The notes under the pieces were generated by a model. The model was not told the DNA's origin. It ran no database searches and was given only the letters and a program-made list of their open reading frames with translations. A DNA stretch of 11,746 nucleotides from Flavobacteriales bacterium UBA3431 (GTDB lineage Bacteria; Bacteroidota; Bacteroidia; Flavobacteriales; Schleiferiaceae), in assembly GCA_002381225.1 (NCBI GenBank), contig DFSS01000010.1, forward strand, positions 1-11,746. The letters run 5' to 3'. Of this stretch, positions 1 through 7,108 are shown piece by piece. The position numbers and the translations under genes were made by a program. Every line of letters begins with the position of its first letter. The stretch's first letter is position 1.

Positions 1-236
1 AAATCGGCCTCGTTTCCAAGTGGAGGGCCTTCGGCTGGCCGTGCCATGGCCGTGATTCGCCTGGCCGGCCACTTCCAGCCTTGTCCACGGAATGCCGCGT
101 GCAAGCGTTGGGGCCATTCCTGACTGCGGCGGTCCTTACGGCCGCTCCATTGAAAGCGGTATCCGGGTTGTATGGCCAGTTGGACCTGAACCCAGGCCCC
201 ATCCTTCGCGGCCAGGGTGTAAACGTCGTAAATCAT
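1..236 (-). CDS. Partial YifB/ComM-like Mg-chelatase-family protein (N-terminus only)
   Basis: An open frame begins with ATG at 236 on the minus strand and runs off the left edge with no stop in its 78 codons. An in-frame TGA lies 10 codons upstream, and there is no other ATG or GTG between it and the start, so this start is well defined; a GGAGG sits about 13 nt upstream. Residues about 36-79 read like the end of the N-terminal Lon-like domain of YifB/ComM ATPases: an SQE..QRLHAAF helix, GWKWPARRIT matching the usual 'G(F/Y)xxPxxRIT' segment, then A-RPAEGPP..NEADL where the family has 'APADxRKEG..(Y/F)DL'. The preceding 35 residues lack the usual GSAV..G and VGLP(D/E) motifs, so this is a divergent member if it belongs. 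The AAA+ domain lies outside the window. In other bacteria ComM is a helicase acting in natural transformation; the role here is inferred from partial similarity only. Confidence 0.5.
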   Translation of the reverse strand, partial: MIYDVYTLAAKDGAWVQVQLAIQPGYRFQWSGRKDRRSQEWPQRLHAAFRGQGWKWPARRITAMARPAEGPPLGNEAD

Positions 237-390
237 GGGGGCAATTTGCCTCCGCCAACGCCGTCAGTCGGGACGAAACGACTACAAATGGCTCCTTAAA
301 GCAGAGGTGGGGGCCGACGCGATTCGAACGTCGGACAATGCCGTTTAACGGGAGTTTCTCCTTTTAAAAATGGGGTGCAGGCCTGAGCGC
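237..390. other. 154-bp intergenic region with inverted repeats
   Basis: No convincing gene lies between the end of the YopX-like gene (stop at 391) and the YifB-like start at 236. The region holds a 6-bp inverted repeat (314-334), a short GGAG/CTCC stem followed by four T on the plus strand (350-364), and two overlapping palindromes at its right end (378-394). It could contain a weak terminator and the promoter of the YifB-like gene, but no element fits a clean consensus. Confidence 0.5.
314..334. repeat. Perfect 6-bp inverted repeat with 9-nt spacer
   Basis: CCGACG at 314-319 is the exact reverse complement of CGTCGG at 329-334, with a 9-nt spacer containing ATTCGAA. On the minus strand it resembles a tRNA T-arm (TTCGAAT) followed by a C-run, but no acceptor, D or anticodon partner is present. 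It could be a transcript-end hairpin or an operator; neither is supported further. Confidence 0.45.
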
Positions 391-394
391 TCAG
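378..394. repeat. Two overlapping perfect palindromes at a gene end
   Basis: CAGGCCTG (378-385) and CTGAGCGCTCAG (383-394) are each perfect palindromes and share three bases. The second spans the stop codon of the YopX-like gene (391-393). On the minus strand a short T-run follows about a dozen bases downstream, so a weak terminator is possible, but the spacing is not that of a classical intrinsic terminator. Confidence 0.4.
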
Positions 395-762
395 CGATCT
401 TGCAAAAAGAGATAGGAAATCCAGCGCAGCTCGCGGCCGTGAAACAAGGGAAATCCAAAGGCGTTCAGGGGGTATAAAATATCCTCTTCGATACAACGGA
501 TCCCCATATCTGACCCGTGTTGCTCGAGCACGCCGAGGCGCACGCCCGCCCCTTCGGTCGGCTCAAACTCCACAATGTCTTGGACAAAGAGGTACTGGTT
601 GTTCCGGTCTTTCAGGCCGGTCCAGGCATCTTCCCAAAATCCATGCAAGGGCTCCCCGTTCCACCACATACCATCCTTGGAAAAAAAGGCCCGCTGGCCG
701 TGCATGCGTCGGTACCCCACAATGTGGTGGTCATTTCGAAGGCGAAAACGAGCTTCTTGCAT
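391..762 (-). CDS. Conserved small protein with YopX-like motif
   Basis: This 123-residue soluble protein has no signal peptide or membrane segment. Residues about 13-66 hold a pattern I associate with YopX-type proteins and a flavobacterial hypothetical family: an (H)IVGY strand (14-17), a hydrophobic FFSKDGMWW stretch (26-34), WTGLKDRN (47-54) and DIVEF (62-66), matching the family's 'TG(L)KDkNgkxIyegDIV' core. The rest is unremarkable. It is the last gene of the long minus-strand operon, starting 4 nt after the glycosyltransferase stop, which argues it is translated. YopX proteins are mostly phage- or plasmid-encoded and have no established biochemistry; here the setting is chromosomal. 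I see no catalytic motif and do not assign a function. Confidence that it is a real gene is higher than confidence in the family. Confidence 0.65.
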   Translation of the reverse strand: MQEARFRLRNDHHIVGYRRMHGQRAFFSKDGMWWNGEPLHGFWEDAWTGLKDRNNQYLFVQDIVEFEPTEGAGVRLGVLEQHGSDMGIRCIEEDILYPLNAFGFPLFHGRELRWISYLFLQDR

Positions 763-766
763 GCCC

Positions 767-1744
767 TTACAACGCGTGCAGGGGCAAATCGGTTCGAGCC
801 ACCTTCGCGATGGCCTTTTGAATTTGGTTCAACGGCAACTGGCGGCAGGCAAAATCGCCTCGTGAACAGCGAGAGGTACCGTAAATCGAGCAGGGCGAAC
901 AGGAAATCCCGCTGGGTTGCACATGTTCTTGTCCTCCGGAATGTGCGGGTACAAAACCTGCTTCGGGTGCCGTTCCCATCCACAAGGTTACCGAAGGGGT
1001 TCCGTGTAAGGCCGCCAAATGCTGGTTCGCTGAATCCGTCACCACGGCGACTGCCGCTTTCTCCCATAGCGAGGCTTCCTGATCGGGTCGCGCAAATTCA
1101 ATATCTGGACCATTCCATTGGTCGATTTCCGAGAAATGTCCCATGAGGATGGCCTTCCCACCTAATTCCTGCCACCAAACCACCAAAGCGTAGGCGCTTT
1201 CGAGGGGCCACCTTTTGCTTTCATGTGCCGCAAATGGCGCTACCAGCAGGGTATCGCTCGAAGGCCTCGAAGTGCTTGGGAGAGCAACGGGCCACACTAT
1301 GGGGAATCCCGCTTGGGCAAAGGCATCCGCATAGTTCACTTGCATAGCCGGGAGTTGTTCGACTTTTTTTGCCAAGAAGGCCTTTCGGAGGGCCCGGTGC
1401 TTTTTGAGCTTTCCTACGCGGGCGCCAAACCGGGCCGCAAGCCACGTTCCCGTTTGCGTACGCACATGGGCATGGGCATCCACCCACGCCTCTGGGTAGG
1501 TGCCTCGCAACCAGCCCCACCAGAACAGGAAGAGGGATACGGGAGAGGCGTATGATGTATCGACATCCAGACCCACTTTTTCAATACCCGGATGGTCGGG
1601 CAAGTGCTCTAGAAATGCAGGACGCGTAAAGAAGGTAATCTTGTAGTCTGGGTAGCTTTCGGCCACTTGACGAAGAACCGGCCACAGAAGGGCGACATCT
1701 CCCAACGCGGAGAATCGAACGACGGCAATCCGCTTTTCAGCCAT
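767..1744 (-). CDS. Glycosyltransferase family 9 (ADP-heptose:LPS heptosyltransferase-like)
   Basis: This 325-residue GT-B fold enzyme is of the GT9 (RfaF/WaaC-like) type, which moves a sugar from a nucleotide donor to lipopolysaccharide core or a related surface glycan at the inner face of the inner membrane. The N-terminus carries RFSALGD (10-16), the family's usual first loop. The C-terminal half has DSANQHLAA (237-245) followed by GTPSVTLW, the GT9 signature for donor binding. Near the end, four cysteines (C282, C285, C293, C300) occur in a CSPC..C...GDFAC arrangement that I recall as common in Bacteroidota GT9 proteins. The gene starts 2 nt after the DUF4254 stop and ends 4 nt before the YopX-like start. 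Donor and acceptor cannot be read from sequence; heptose is a family default, not shown here. Confidence 0.88.
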   Translation of the reverse strand: MAEKRIAVVRFSALGDVALLWPVLRQVAESYPDYKITFFTRPAFLEHLPDHPGIEKVGLDVDTSYASPVSLFLFWWGWLRGTYPEAWVDAHAHVRTQTGTWLAARFGARVGKLKKHRALRKAFLAKKVEQLPAMQVNYADAFAQAGFPIVWPVALPSTSRPSSDTLLVAPFAAHESKRWPLESAYALVVWWQELGGKAILMGHFSEIDQWNGPDIEFARPDQEASLWEKAAVAVVTDSANQHLAALHGTPSVTLWMGTAPEAGFVPAHSGGQEHVQPSGISCSPCSIYGTSRCSRGDFACRQLPLNQIQKAIAKVARTDLPLHAL

Positions 1745-1746
1745 GC

Positions 1747-2343
1747 TTAGCTAACGCCGTAGAGCGCTGGATTGGTATCCGGATCGTTGTACAATTTGTG
1801 CTGCGCATAGGGTTGATAGCGCACTTTTCCCGCCCGAATATCTTCCATCAATTGATCCACGGCTGCTAAAAGTTGTTGGTTTTGTTGATGCAAAACCTTG
1901 AGCCGAGAAGCGGCACTGGCAGGTCCGCCCTCGCGCATGGCCTCAATCTCCATGTGGTAGCGTTTCAACTGCAGGATGCAAAGACGGTCCAAAGCCCAAC
2001 CCAGGGATTCGGTGCGGAGTTCTGAGGCGCCTAACGGCGGCACAGGTTGTAAGAGCCCTTGCAAATGGATGTCCATGGCCTCCACCGCATTGGTGCGGGC
2101 TTGGTTCAAGGCGTCAATTCGGCGCTTGAGCCCGAGGACGGCCGAGCCGTCCAAATTGGGGCGACGGATCTCATCTTCCAAATGCCATTGCACCGTGTCA
2201 ATCCAACTTTTTTCAAAGAGGGATTGGGTCCAAGCATCTGCTCCATGCAGCTGCGGGCACACAGGATCTAACTGGTCTTGGGCATGGTATGCCGCGATGG
2301 CTTGCCCAAAGAGATCGGCTATTTCCGCTGCCTGCATTCGCAT
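1747..2343 (-). CDS. DUF4254 family protein
   Basis: This 198-residue, largely helical soluble protein has no signal peptide. It matches the DUF4254 pattern in several places: WHLEDEIRRPN (53-63), LKRRIDALNQ.R (72-83), a TESLGWALDRLCIL segment near residues 111-124, and the C-terminal YNDPDTNPALYG (185-196), which is the family's most distinctive signature. No enzymatic residues are known to me and the function is unassigned. It begins 1 nt after the dsbD stop and ends 2 nt before the GT9 start, so it is probably translationally coupled to both. DUF4254 genes are often found beside glycosyltransferase genes in Bacteroidota (from recollection), suggesting a part in surface glycan assembly; that is inference. 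A second in-frame ATG two codons in could also serve as the start. Confidence 0.85.
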   Translation of the reverse strand: MRMQAAEIADLFGQAIAAYHAQDQLDPVCPQLHGADAWTQSLFEKSWIDTVQWHLEDEIRRPNLDGSAVLGLKRRIDALNQARTNAVEAMDIHLQGLLQPVPPLGASELRTESLGWALDRLCILQLKRYHMEIEAMREGGPASAASRLKVLHQQNQQLLAAVDQLMEDIRAGKVRYQPYAQHKLYNDPDTNPALYGVS

Positions 2344-2344
2344 G

Positions 2345-4408
2345 TTAGTGTCGGCTTTGGTATGCCTGAATGCCTTCCTTCAACCAAGCGGTGAATTTGG
2401 CCACGTCCGGGTCCCAAGCGGCAAATCCGTTCAAGGGCGTCCAATCGCCGTCCGGGTCAATCATGACGTAGTAAGGTTGGGCATTGGCACCGTAGGTGCT
2501 GGCTTCAAAATCGCTCCACTTTTGGCCCACGTACCTGATTTTCTTGCCTTCGGGCGTGGTGTATTGCTCGGCTTCGGGCAGTTTCACTTTCTCGTCCACA
2601 TAGAGCGAGACCAACACCAAATCCTCCTTGAGGATGCGGTGCACTTCGGGGTCCACCCAAACTTGCTCCTCCATCTTACGGCAGTTCACGCAGCCCCAGC
2701 CGGTGAAGTCAATCATAATGGGCTTGTTCACTTGCTTGGCGTACGCCTTGGCATCCTCCAACGTATTGAAGCAGGGAAGACCGTCAGGGCAGGATGTGCC
2801 TGTGTAGTTCAAGGCTGTTTCACCGCTGCCTCCACCGAGGTAGGCACCGCCAGGCGATTCGGCATAATGCGCGGGAGGAGGGAAACCGGCCACGAGGCGG
2901 ACGGGGGCGCCGAAGGTTCCTGGCAACAAATAGAAGCCCAGGATGAAGAACGTTGTGCCAAAGAGCATGCGGGTCACACTCAGGGATTCGACCTTATCGT
3001 CGTGGGGCATTCGGAACGCCCCAAAAAGGTACAGGGCAATCAAGAAGGTCAAGCCGGTCCAAATCGCCAAGAAGAGCTCACGGCTCACCCAATGGGCCTG
3101 CCAGACCATATCTGCGGTGGAGAGGAATTTCATGGCGAAGGCCAGTTCCAAGAAGCCCAAAACCACTTTCACGGTATTCATCCAACCGCCAGACTTAGGC
3201 AAGGATTGGAGCCATCCTGGGAAGGCGGCAAAGAGCATAAAGGGTAAGCTCAAGGCGAAGGAGAAGCCAAACATGCCCATGGCTGGACCGAGCAACTCGC
3301 CTGAATTGCTGGCGCGCACCAACAAGGACCCAATGAGCGGACCGGTGCAGCTAAAGGAGACCAAGGCCAGCGTGAAGGCCATGAAGAAGATCCCAATCAA
3401 ACCGCCGCGTTGCGACAAGTTGTCAGAGCCATCTACCCATTTGCTGGGCAAGGTGATTTCAAAAGCGCCAAAGAAACTGATGGCAAAAATCACAAAGAGG
3501 ACAAAGAAAAAGAGGTTGAACCAGGGGTCCGTAGCCATGGCATTCAGGGCGTCGGGGCCCGCAATGACGGTGATCAGCAAGCCGAGCGCTACGTAGATCA
3601 CGTTGATGCTGATGCCGTAGGTGACCGCCTTGGAAACGCCTTCAGCGCGTGTCTTGCTCTGTTTGATGAAGAAGCTAACGGTCAAGGGAATCATAGGGAA
3701 GATGCAGGGCATCAGCAAAGCCAGAAAGCCCCAGCCCATGCCCTCCAAAAAGACGCCCCAATGGCCTTGTTTCACTTCCGTATCGCCCGCAGCAGGGACG
3801 GGTGACACCCCGGGGGCGCTCGTATCATCGGCTGCCAGGGCAGTGGTATCGGTTTCCTCGTCGGGGTCCTGCTCCAAGGGGTCCTGATCGGCTTGATTCG
3901 GTTCCTCCGTCGCGACGAGGCCTTCGTCGGTGGGAGCAACGTTCTTTTGGGCAGGGACTTTGAAGGTCAGCGGAATGTACTCGGGGAAGAGGCACATTTC
4001 GTCGTTGCACACTTGAAAGGACACCTCTGCCTCTACCGTCAAGGGGCCGGGGCCGGTGACGGTGGCTTTTTGAACAAAACGGGCCTTCTTTTCAAAGTAG
4101 GCCAATTCCATGTTGAACTGCTTATTGAATTCGGTGTGGGCCTTGGGCTCCGTCCATTCCCCTTGCAACGTCAAACGCGGATGCGCCGTCCAAGCAAAGG
4201 TGGTGGGAATGGGACCGTCCTCCCCCGACTTTCGGGAGTACATGTGCCAGTTCCCGTCAATGGTCGCTTCCGCGATAAGTTGGAGGGTTCCGTCCTCTGC
4301 CCGCTCGACCGAGGTTTTCCATTTGACAGGCTCAATGATTTGGGCTGAAAGCTGAGTTGGCAAAATGGTCATTAAGGCCACTACAACTGCATGGAGGAAT
4401 GTCTTCAT
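2345..4408 (-). CDS. dsbD: Thiol:disulfide interchange protein DsbD
   Basis: This 687-residue inner-membrane protein carries electrons from cytoplasmic thioredoxin to periplasmic reductase partners. Visible parts in order: a signal peptide (1-23, ending LSAQ); an N-terminal periplasmic domain (about 24-155) with the cysteine pair C134/C139; an acidic, Pro-rich linker (about 160-215); a membrane domain (about 217-500) with its redox cysteines in LLMPCIFPMIP (C235) and SFSCTGP (C354); and a C-terminal thioredoxin-like domain with WGCVNC (C573/C576). All six expected cysteines are present. An extra pair, C540/C546, sits in the periplasmic loop just before the thioredoxin domain. I chose ATG at 4408 because it begins a good signal peptide; the GTG two codons upstream (4414) would overlap a promoter-like TATTTTTG. 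The DUF4254 gene follows after 1 nt. Confidence 0.93.
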   Translation of the reverse strand: MKTFLHAVVVALMTILPTQLSAQIIEPVKWKTSVERAEDGTLQLIAEATIDGNWHMYSRKSGEDGPIPTTFAWTAHPRLTLQGEWTEPKAHTEFNKQFNMELAYFEKKARFVQKATVTGPGPLTVEAEVSFQVCNDEMCLFPEYIPLTFKVPAQKNVAPTDEGLVATEEPNQADQDPLEQDPDEETDTTALAADDTSAPGVSPVPAAGDTEVKQGHWGVFLEGMGWGFLALLMPCIFPMIPLTVSFFIKQSKTRAEGVSKAVTYGISINVIYVALGLLITVIAGPDALNAMATDPWFNLFFFVLFVIFAISFFGAFEITLPSKWVDGSDNLSQRGGLIGIFFMAFTLALVSFSCTGPLIGSLLVRASNSGELLGPAMGMFGFSFALSLPFMLFAAFPGWLQSLPKSGGWMNTVKVVLGFLELAFAMKFLSTADMVWQAHWVSRELFLAIWTGLTFLIALYLFGAFRMPHDDKVESLSVTRMLFGTTFFILGFYLLPGTFGAPVRLVAGFPPPAHYAESPGGAYLGGGSGETALNYTGTSCPDGLPCFNTLEDAKAYAKQVNKPIMIDFTGWGCVNCRKMEEQVWVDPEVHRILKEDLVLVSLYVDEKVKLPEAEQYTTPEGKKIRYVGQKWSDFEASTYGANAQPYYVMIDPDGDWTPLNGFAAWDPDVAKFTAWLKEGIQAYQSRH

Positions 4409-4413
4409 ATCCA

Positions 4414-4421
4414 CAAAAATA
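4414..4421 (-). promoter_or_regulatory. Candidate Bacteroidota -7 element upstream of dsbD
   Basis: TATTTTTG matches the TAnnTTTG consensus of the primary sigma factor in Bacteroidota. It lies in the 19-nt gap between tilS and dsbD, with 5 nt between its last base and the dsbD ATG, so a transcript from it would start at or next to the start codon. No TTG-type -33 element is visible at the expected distance, which weakens the call. Confidence 0.35.
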
Positions 4422-4427
4422 GCCCTT

Positions 4428-5792
4428 CTAGCGCGCCGAAGGATGTTCCGTCAATCGCCAAAAGGAAGAATCTGCTTCCGAAACGGCCACCCGGCGGGAT
4501 AGACGCATTCCTGGCACCCAAAAGACCTCCCCGGGAGTAGCTGCTTCCGCCAGGACGCAAATCGCCTTTCGGTACATGGCCGGCACTTTTCCCTCTGTCA
4601 GGACATCGGACAGTTTTTTACGGCCTTTCATCCCTAAAGGCAGGATGTAATCTCCTTCTTGCCAGGGACGCCAAACCAAATGGGGCACCCGCTCCAGGCA
4701 GAGCACCGGAGCACGCAGGGATCCGAGATCTTCCAAAGACGCGTACGGGCGCTCCTCGCCGGTCCACTCCACCTCGGCTTGCCACCGCGATCCATCCCAG
4801 AGCGGGCCCGTTACGCGGTGAAGAGAGTGCAGGGATTCCAGGGTGGCTATGGGTTCCGTGGGCACAGGCGTCAGAACCAAGCCCTCGCGCTCCGCCCACA
4901 ATTGCCAGCCCCCCTTTTCCAACTTCGCGCCCACTTGAGAGTTCCCTAAAGAGCGAACCGCTTCGTAGTCAAACCCACCCATTGACCGCAAGATGTACCA
5001 AATGATGACCGATGAATGCGGATGGTCCAAGACATCGCGGTAAAGCACTAGAGCGCCGGGAACCGATTTGGACTTGCCCAGGTACAGTACACTTTCGCGT
5101 TTGATAGCGGCATCCACAAAGGATTGAAGTTCGCGCAGGTGGTGCAATGTCGTTCGAAGGCCTTCTGTTGCCTGAGGCATTGCTTCTCTTAACGCGGGCA
5201 GGGCGTGGTGCCGCAAGTGGTTTCGAGTGTACTTATCGCCCGCATTGCTGGAATCTTCTCGCCAGGCAATCTGCTTTTTGCGGGCATAGGTATCAATCTG
5301 TGACTTGGAGACATTCCAAAGGGGACGAATCAATTGGTCCGACACGGGAGCCAGGGCTACGAGTCCATCCAAGCCTGTACCTCGGGCCGCGTGAAAGAGG
5401 AAGGTCTCTGCCGCATCGTCTGCATGGTGCGCGACCAGCATGGATTGCAAGTCCCGGGCAGCCAGGAGTTCCCGAGCTTCAGTGTAGCGAAAGCTGCGTG
5501 CTCGGGCTTGAATGTCCGATTCTTTCCCAAATCCCTCGGGAACCCGGCAAACATGGCACTCCACGGCATGCTGGTCAGCCCATTGGCGAACAAAGGCTTC
5601 ATCGCCCTCCGATTCAGTGCCACGGAGCCCGTAATTCACGTGAAAAATCTCCACGGGAATCCCGGCTTGGACCAACACCGTGGCGAGGACCATGGAATCT
5701 TGCCCCCCCGAACAAAGGAGCAAGAAGCCACGTGCATCTTGCCGCGCAGGGGCCAATGCCTCCAGAACGGACTTCGATAACGAACTAGCCAT
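4428..5792 (-). CDS. tilS: tRNA(Ile)-lysidine synthetase TilS
   Basis: TilS (454 residues) uses ATP to attach lysine to C34 of the CAU-anticodon tRNA-Ile, so that it reads AUA codons as isoleucine; it is normally essential. The N-terminal PP-loop ATPase motif SGGQDS is at 28-33, followed by the characteristic HVNYGLRG and later the AHHADDAAETFL segment. A middle helical region contains the TRNHLRHHALP stretch typical of the family. The C-terminal TilS domain includes RPWQEGDYILPLGMKGRKKL followed by a KVP..YR segment, matching the family's tRNA-binding end. Length is normal for the long (C-domain-containing) form. Its ATG overlaps the end of pabB by 8 nt, so it is likely translationally coupled. 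pabB-tilS adjacency is, from recollection, common in Flavobacteriia. Confidence 0.95.
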   Translation of the reverse strand: MASSLSKSVLEALAPARQDARGFLLLCSGGQDSMVLATVLVQAGIPVEIFHVNYGLRGTESEGDEAFVRQWADQHAVECHVCRVPEGFGKESDIQARARSFRYTEARELLAARDLQSMLVAHHADDAAETFLFHAARGTGLDGLVALAPVSDQLIRPLWNVSKSQIDTYARKKQIAWREDSSNAGDKYTRNHLRHHALPALREAMPQATEGLRTTLHHLRELQSFVDAAIKRESVLYLGKSKSVPGALVLYRDVLDHPHSSVIIWYILRSMGGFDYEAVRSLGNSQVGAKLEKGGWQLWAEREGLVLTPVPTEPIATLESLHSLHRVTGPLWDGSRWQAEVEWTGEERPYASLEDLGSLRAPVLCLERVPHLVWRPWQEGDYILPLGMKGRKKLSDVLTEGKVPAMYRKAICVLAEAATPGEVFWVPGMRLSRRVAVSEADSSFWRLTEHPSAR

Positions 5793-7107
5793 GGGACGGA
5801 TGGGATGAGGTCAGTGCTTCCTGCGGGGCCTTCATTTTCAAGTGCAGTTCTTCCCATTCCGACATCGGATCAGCGAGAACAGTGAGGGCGGAACCGGCCC
5901 AACCCATCCAGTTTTGGGCAGAAGCATCCGCCAGTAAGCTCCGAATAACCACATTGAAATCGCATTCCCCGGAGGGCATCACATAGCCCAAGGCGCCCGA
6001 GTACCAGCCCCGACGGGCGCATTCATGCTCTTCGATGCGTTGCATGGCGCGAATTTTAGGTGCGCCGGTCATACTCCCCATGGGGAAGCTCGCTTGCACA
6101 ACGGAGATCCAATCGGTTTCCGGCCGCAAGGTCGCCTCGACCGTACTCACCAAATGGTGTACCGTTGGCAGAGAGCGCACTTGCAAGTACCGCGGTACGT
6201 GAACACTCCCTCGGGCTGCCACGCGGCTCAAATCATGCCGCACAAGGTCGACGATCATCGTGTTTTCGGCGCGTTCTTTCTCCGAGGCCAGCAAGGCCTC
6301 CGCCGGCAGCGCCCGATCGGCCGTTCCCTTGATGGGTTGGCTGTAGGCCTTCCTGCTTTCTCCCTCTTGACGCACTGTCACGTAGCGTTCGGGCGAAGCT
6401 GAAATCAACCAGGTTTCTGGGCTTCGATGCAAACCAGCCATGGGTGCGTCCGCAGTCGCCTGCAATGCCGCATAGACCGAAGCAGGATCTGCAGCGCCTT
6501 GCGCATACCAGGGGGCGCAGAGATTTACTTCGTAGAGATCCCCGGCATGCATGAGCGCTTGGAGTGATTCCGCCTGCTCTTGGTAGGTCTCGCCCGTCCA
6601 GCCCGCACGCCATCTGGCGGGTTCAGTGAGAGATGTAGATCGGGGGGATGTGGCCCGCTTCTGGATGTCCGCCCACCAATCTTCAGGACGCAGGGTCGCC
6701 GAAGAGGGTAGATAGAGTGTGAGCTCGCCGGCTTGACACGTGAGGACCCAAGCAGGTTCATAAAAATCCCAATCGGGCTGATCTAAAGTGGGGCGGTGTC
6801 GACTCTCAGCAGTAGGTTCAAAGGCGTTTTTCGCATCATAGGCCAAGACCCCGAACAACCAGGTGGGTTTTGCTCGCCAGGCCGCGGCGAGTTCGGACCA
6901 GGCTTCGGGTGTGGCTTCCGCCACCCGATGGCGACGAAGGCATCCGCCCGCCGCCAACCAATCAAAACGATCGAGGGGCTCTCGAAAGGCCCCATGGGCA
7001 CGGCCCGTCTCCAGCAAGGTAAAATGCGGGAATGTGCAGGCCGCGCGGCGCAAGCCCGTCTGAACTTCAGCGGGCGCAGCGTTTAAAACCTGCGCCAAGT
7101 AAGGCAT
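5785..7107 (-). CDS. pabB: Aminodeoxychorismate synthase component I (PabB)
   Basis: This 440-residue chorismate-binding enzyme converts chorismate to 4-amino-4-deoxychorismate, the first step of p-aminobenzoate and folate synthesis, with ammonia normally supplied by a glutaminase partner (PabA). The chorismate-binding domain fills the C-terminal two thirds: PIKGTADR (258-265), ENTMIVDLVRHDLSRVA (281-297), GSMTGAPKIRAM (344-355) and CDFNVVIRS (382-390). The lysine in PIKGT (K260) is the residue that forms the covalent intermediate in PabB; anthranilate synthase (TrpE) has alanine there, so PabB is preferred. The start at 7107 is chosen because it lies 1 nt after the lpdA stop; a longer frame extends 67 codons upstream but only across the lpdA coding sequence. 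The glutaminase subunit is not in this window. Confidence 0.92.
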   Translation of the reverse strand: MPYLAQVLNAAPAEVQTGLRRAACTFPHFTLLETGRAHGAFREPLDRFDWLAAGGCLRRHRVAEATPEAWSELAAAWRAKPTWLFGVLAYDAKNAFEPTAESRHRPTLDQPDWDFYEPAWVLTCQAGELTLYLPSSATLRPEDWWADIQKRATSPRSTSLTEPARWRAGWTGETYQEQAESLQALMHAGDLYEVNLCAPWYAQGAADPASVYAALQATADAPMAGLHRSPETWLISASPERYVTVRQEGESRKAYSQPIKGTADRALPAEALLASEKERAENTMIVDLVRHDLSRVAARGSVHVPRYLQVRSLPTVHHLVSTVEATLRPETDWISVVQASFPMGSMTGAPKIRAMQRIEEHECARRGWYSGALGYVMPSGECDFNVVIRSLLADASAQNWMGWAGSALTVLADPMSEWEELHLKMKAPQEALTSSHPSHG

Positions 7108-7108
7108 G

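Noticed and set aside
296..360. tRNA or tmRNA on the minus strand, suggested by TTCGAAT, a C-run and a GGAGAAACT stretch resembling the start of a tmRNA tag
   Set aside because: The T-stem only pairs with a 9-nt loop, no 5' acceptor half or D-arm is found, and the tag-like reading has no proper stop or flanking tmRNA structure.
517..1146. Plus-strand open frame of 209 codons
   Set aside because: Antisense to the GT9 and YopX-like genes, Arg/Pro-rich, and without family features.
1976..3247. Long plus-strand open frame of 423 codons
   Set aside because: It is antisense to dsbD and the DUF4254 gene, both strongly supported; its product is low-complexity with no recognisable motif, as expected for GC-rich shadow frames.
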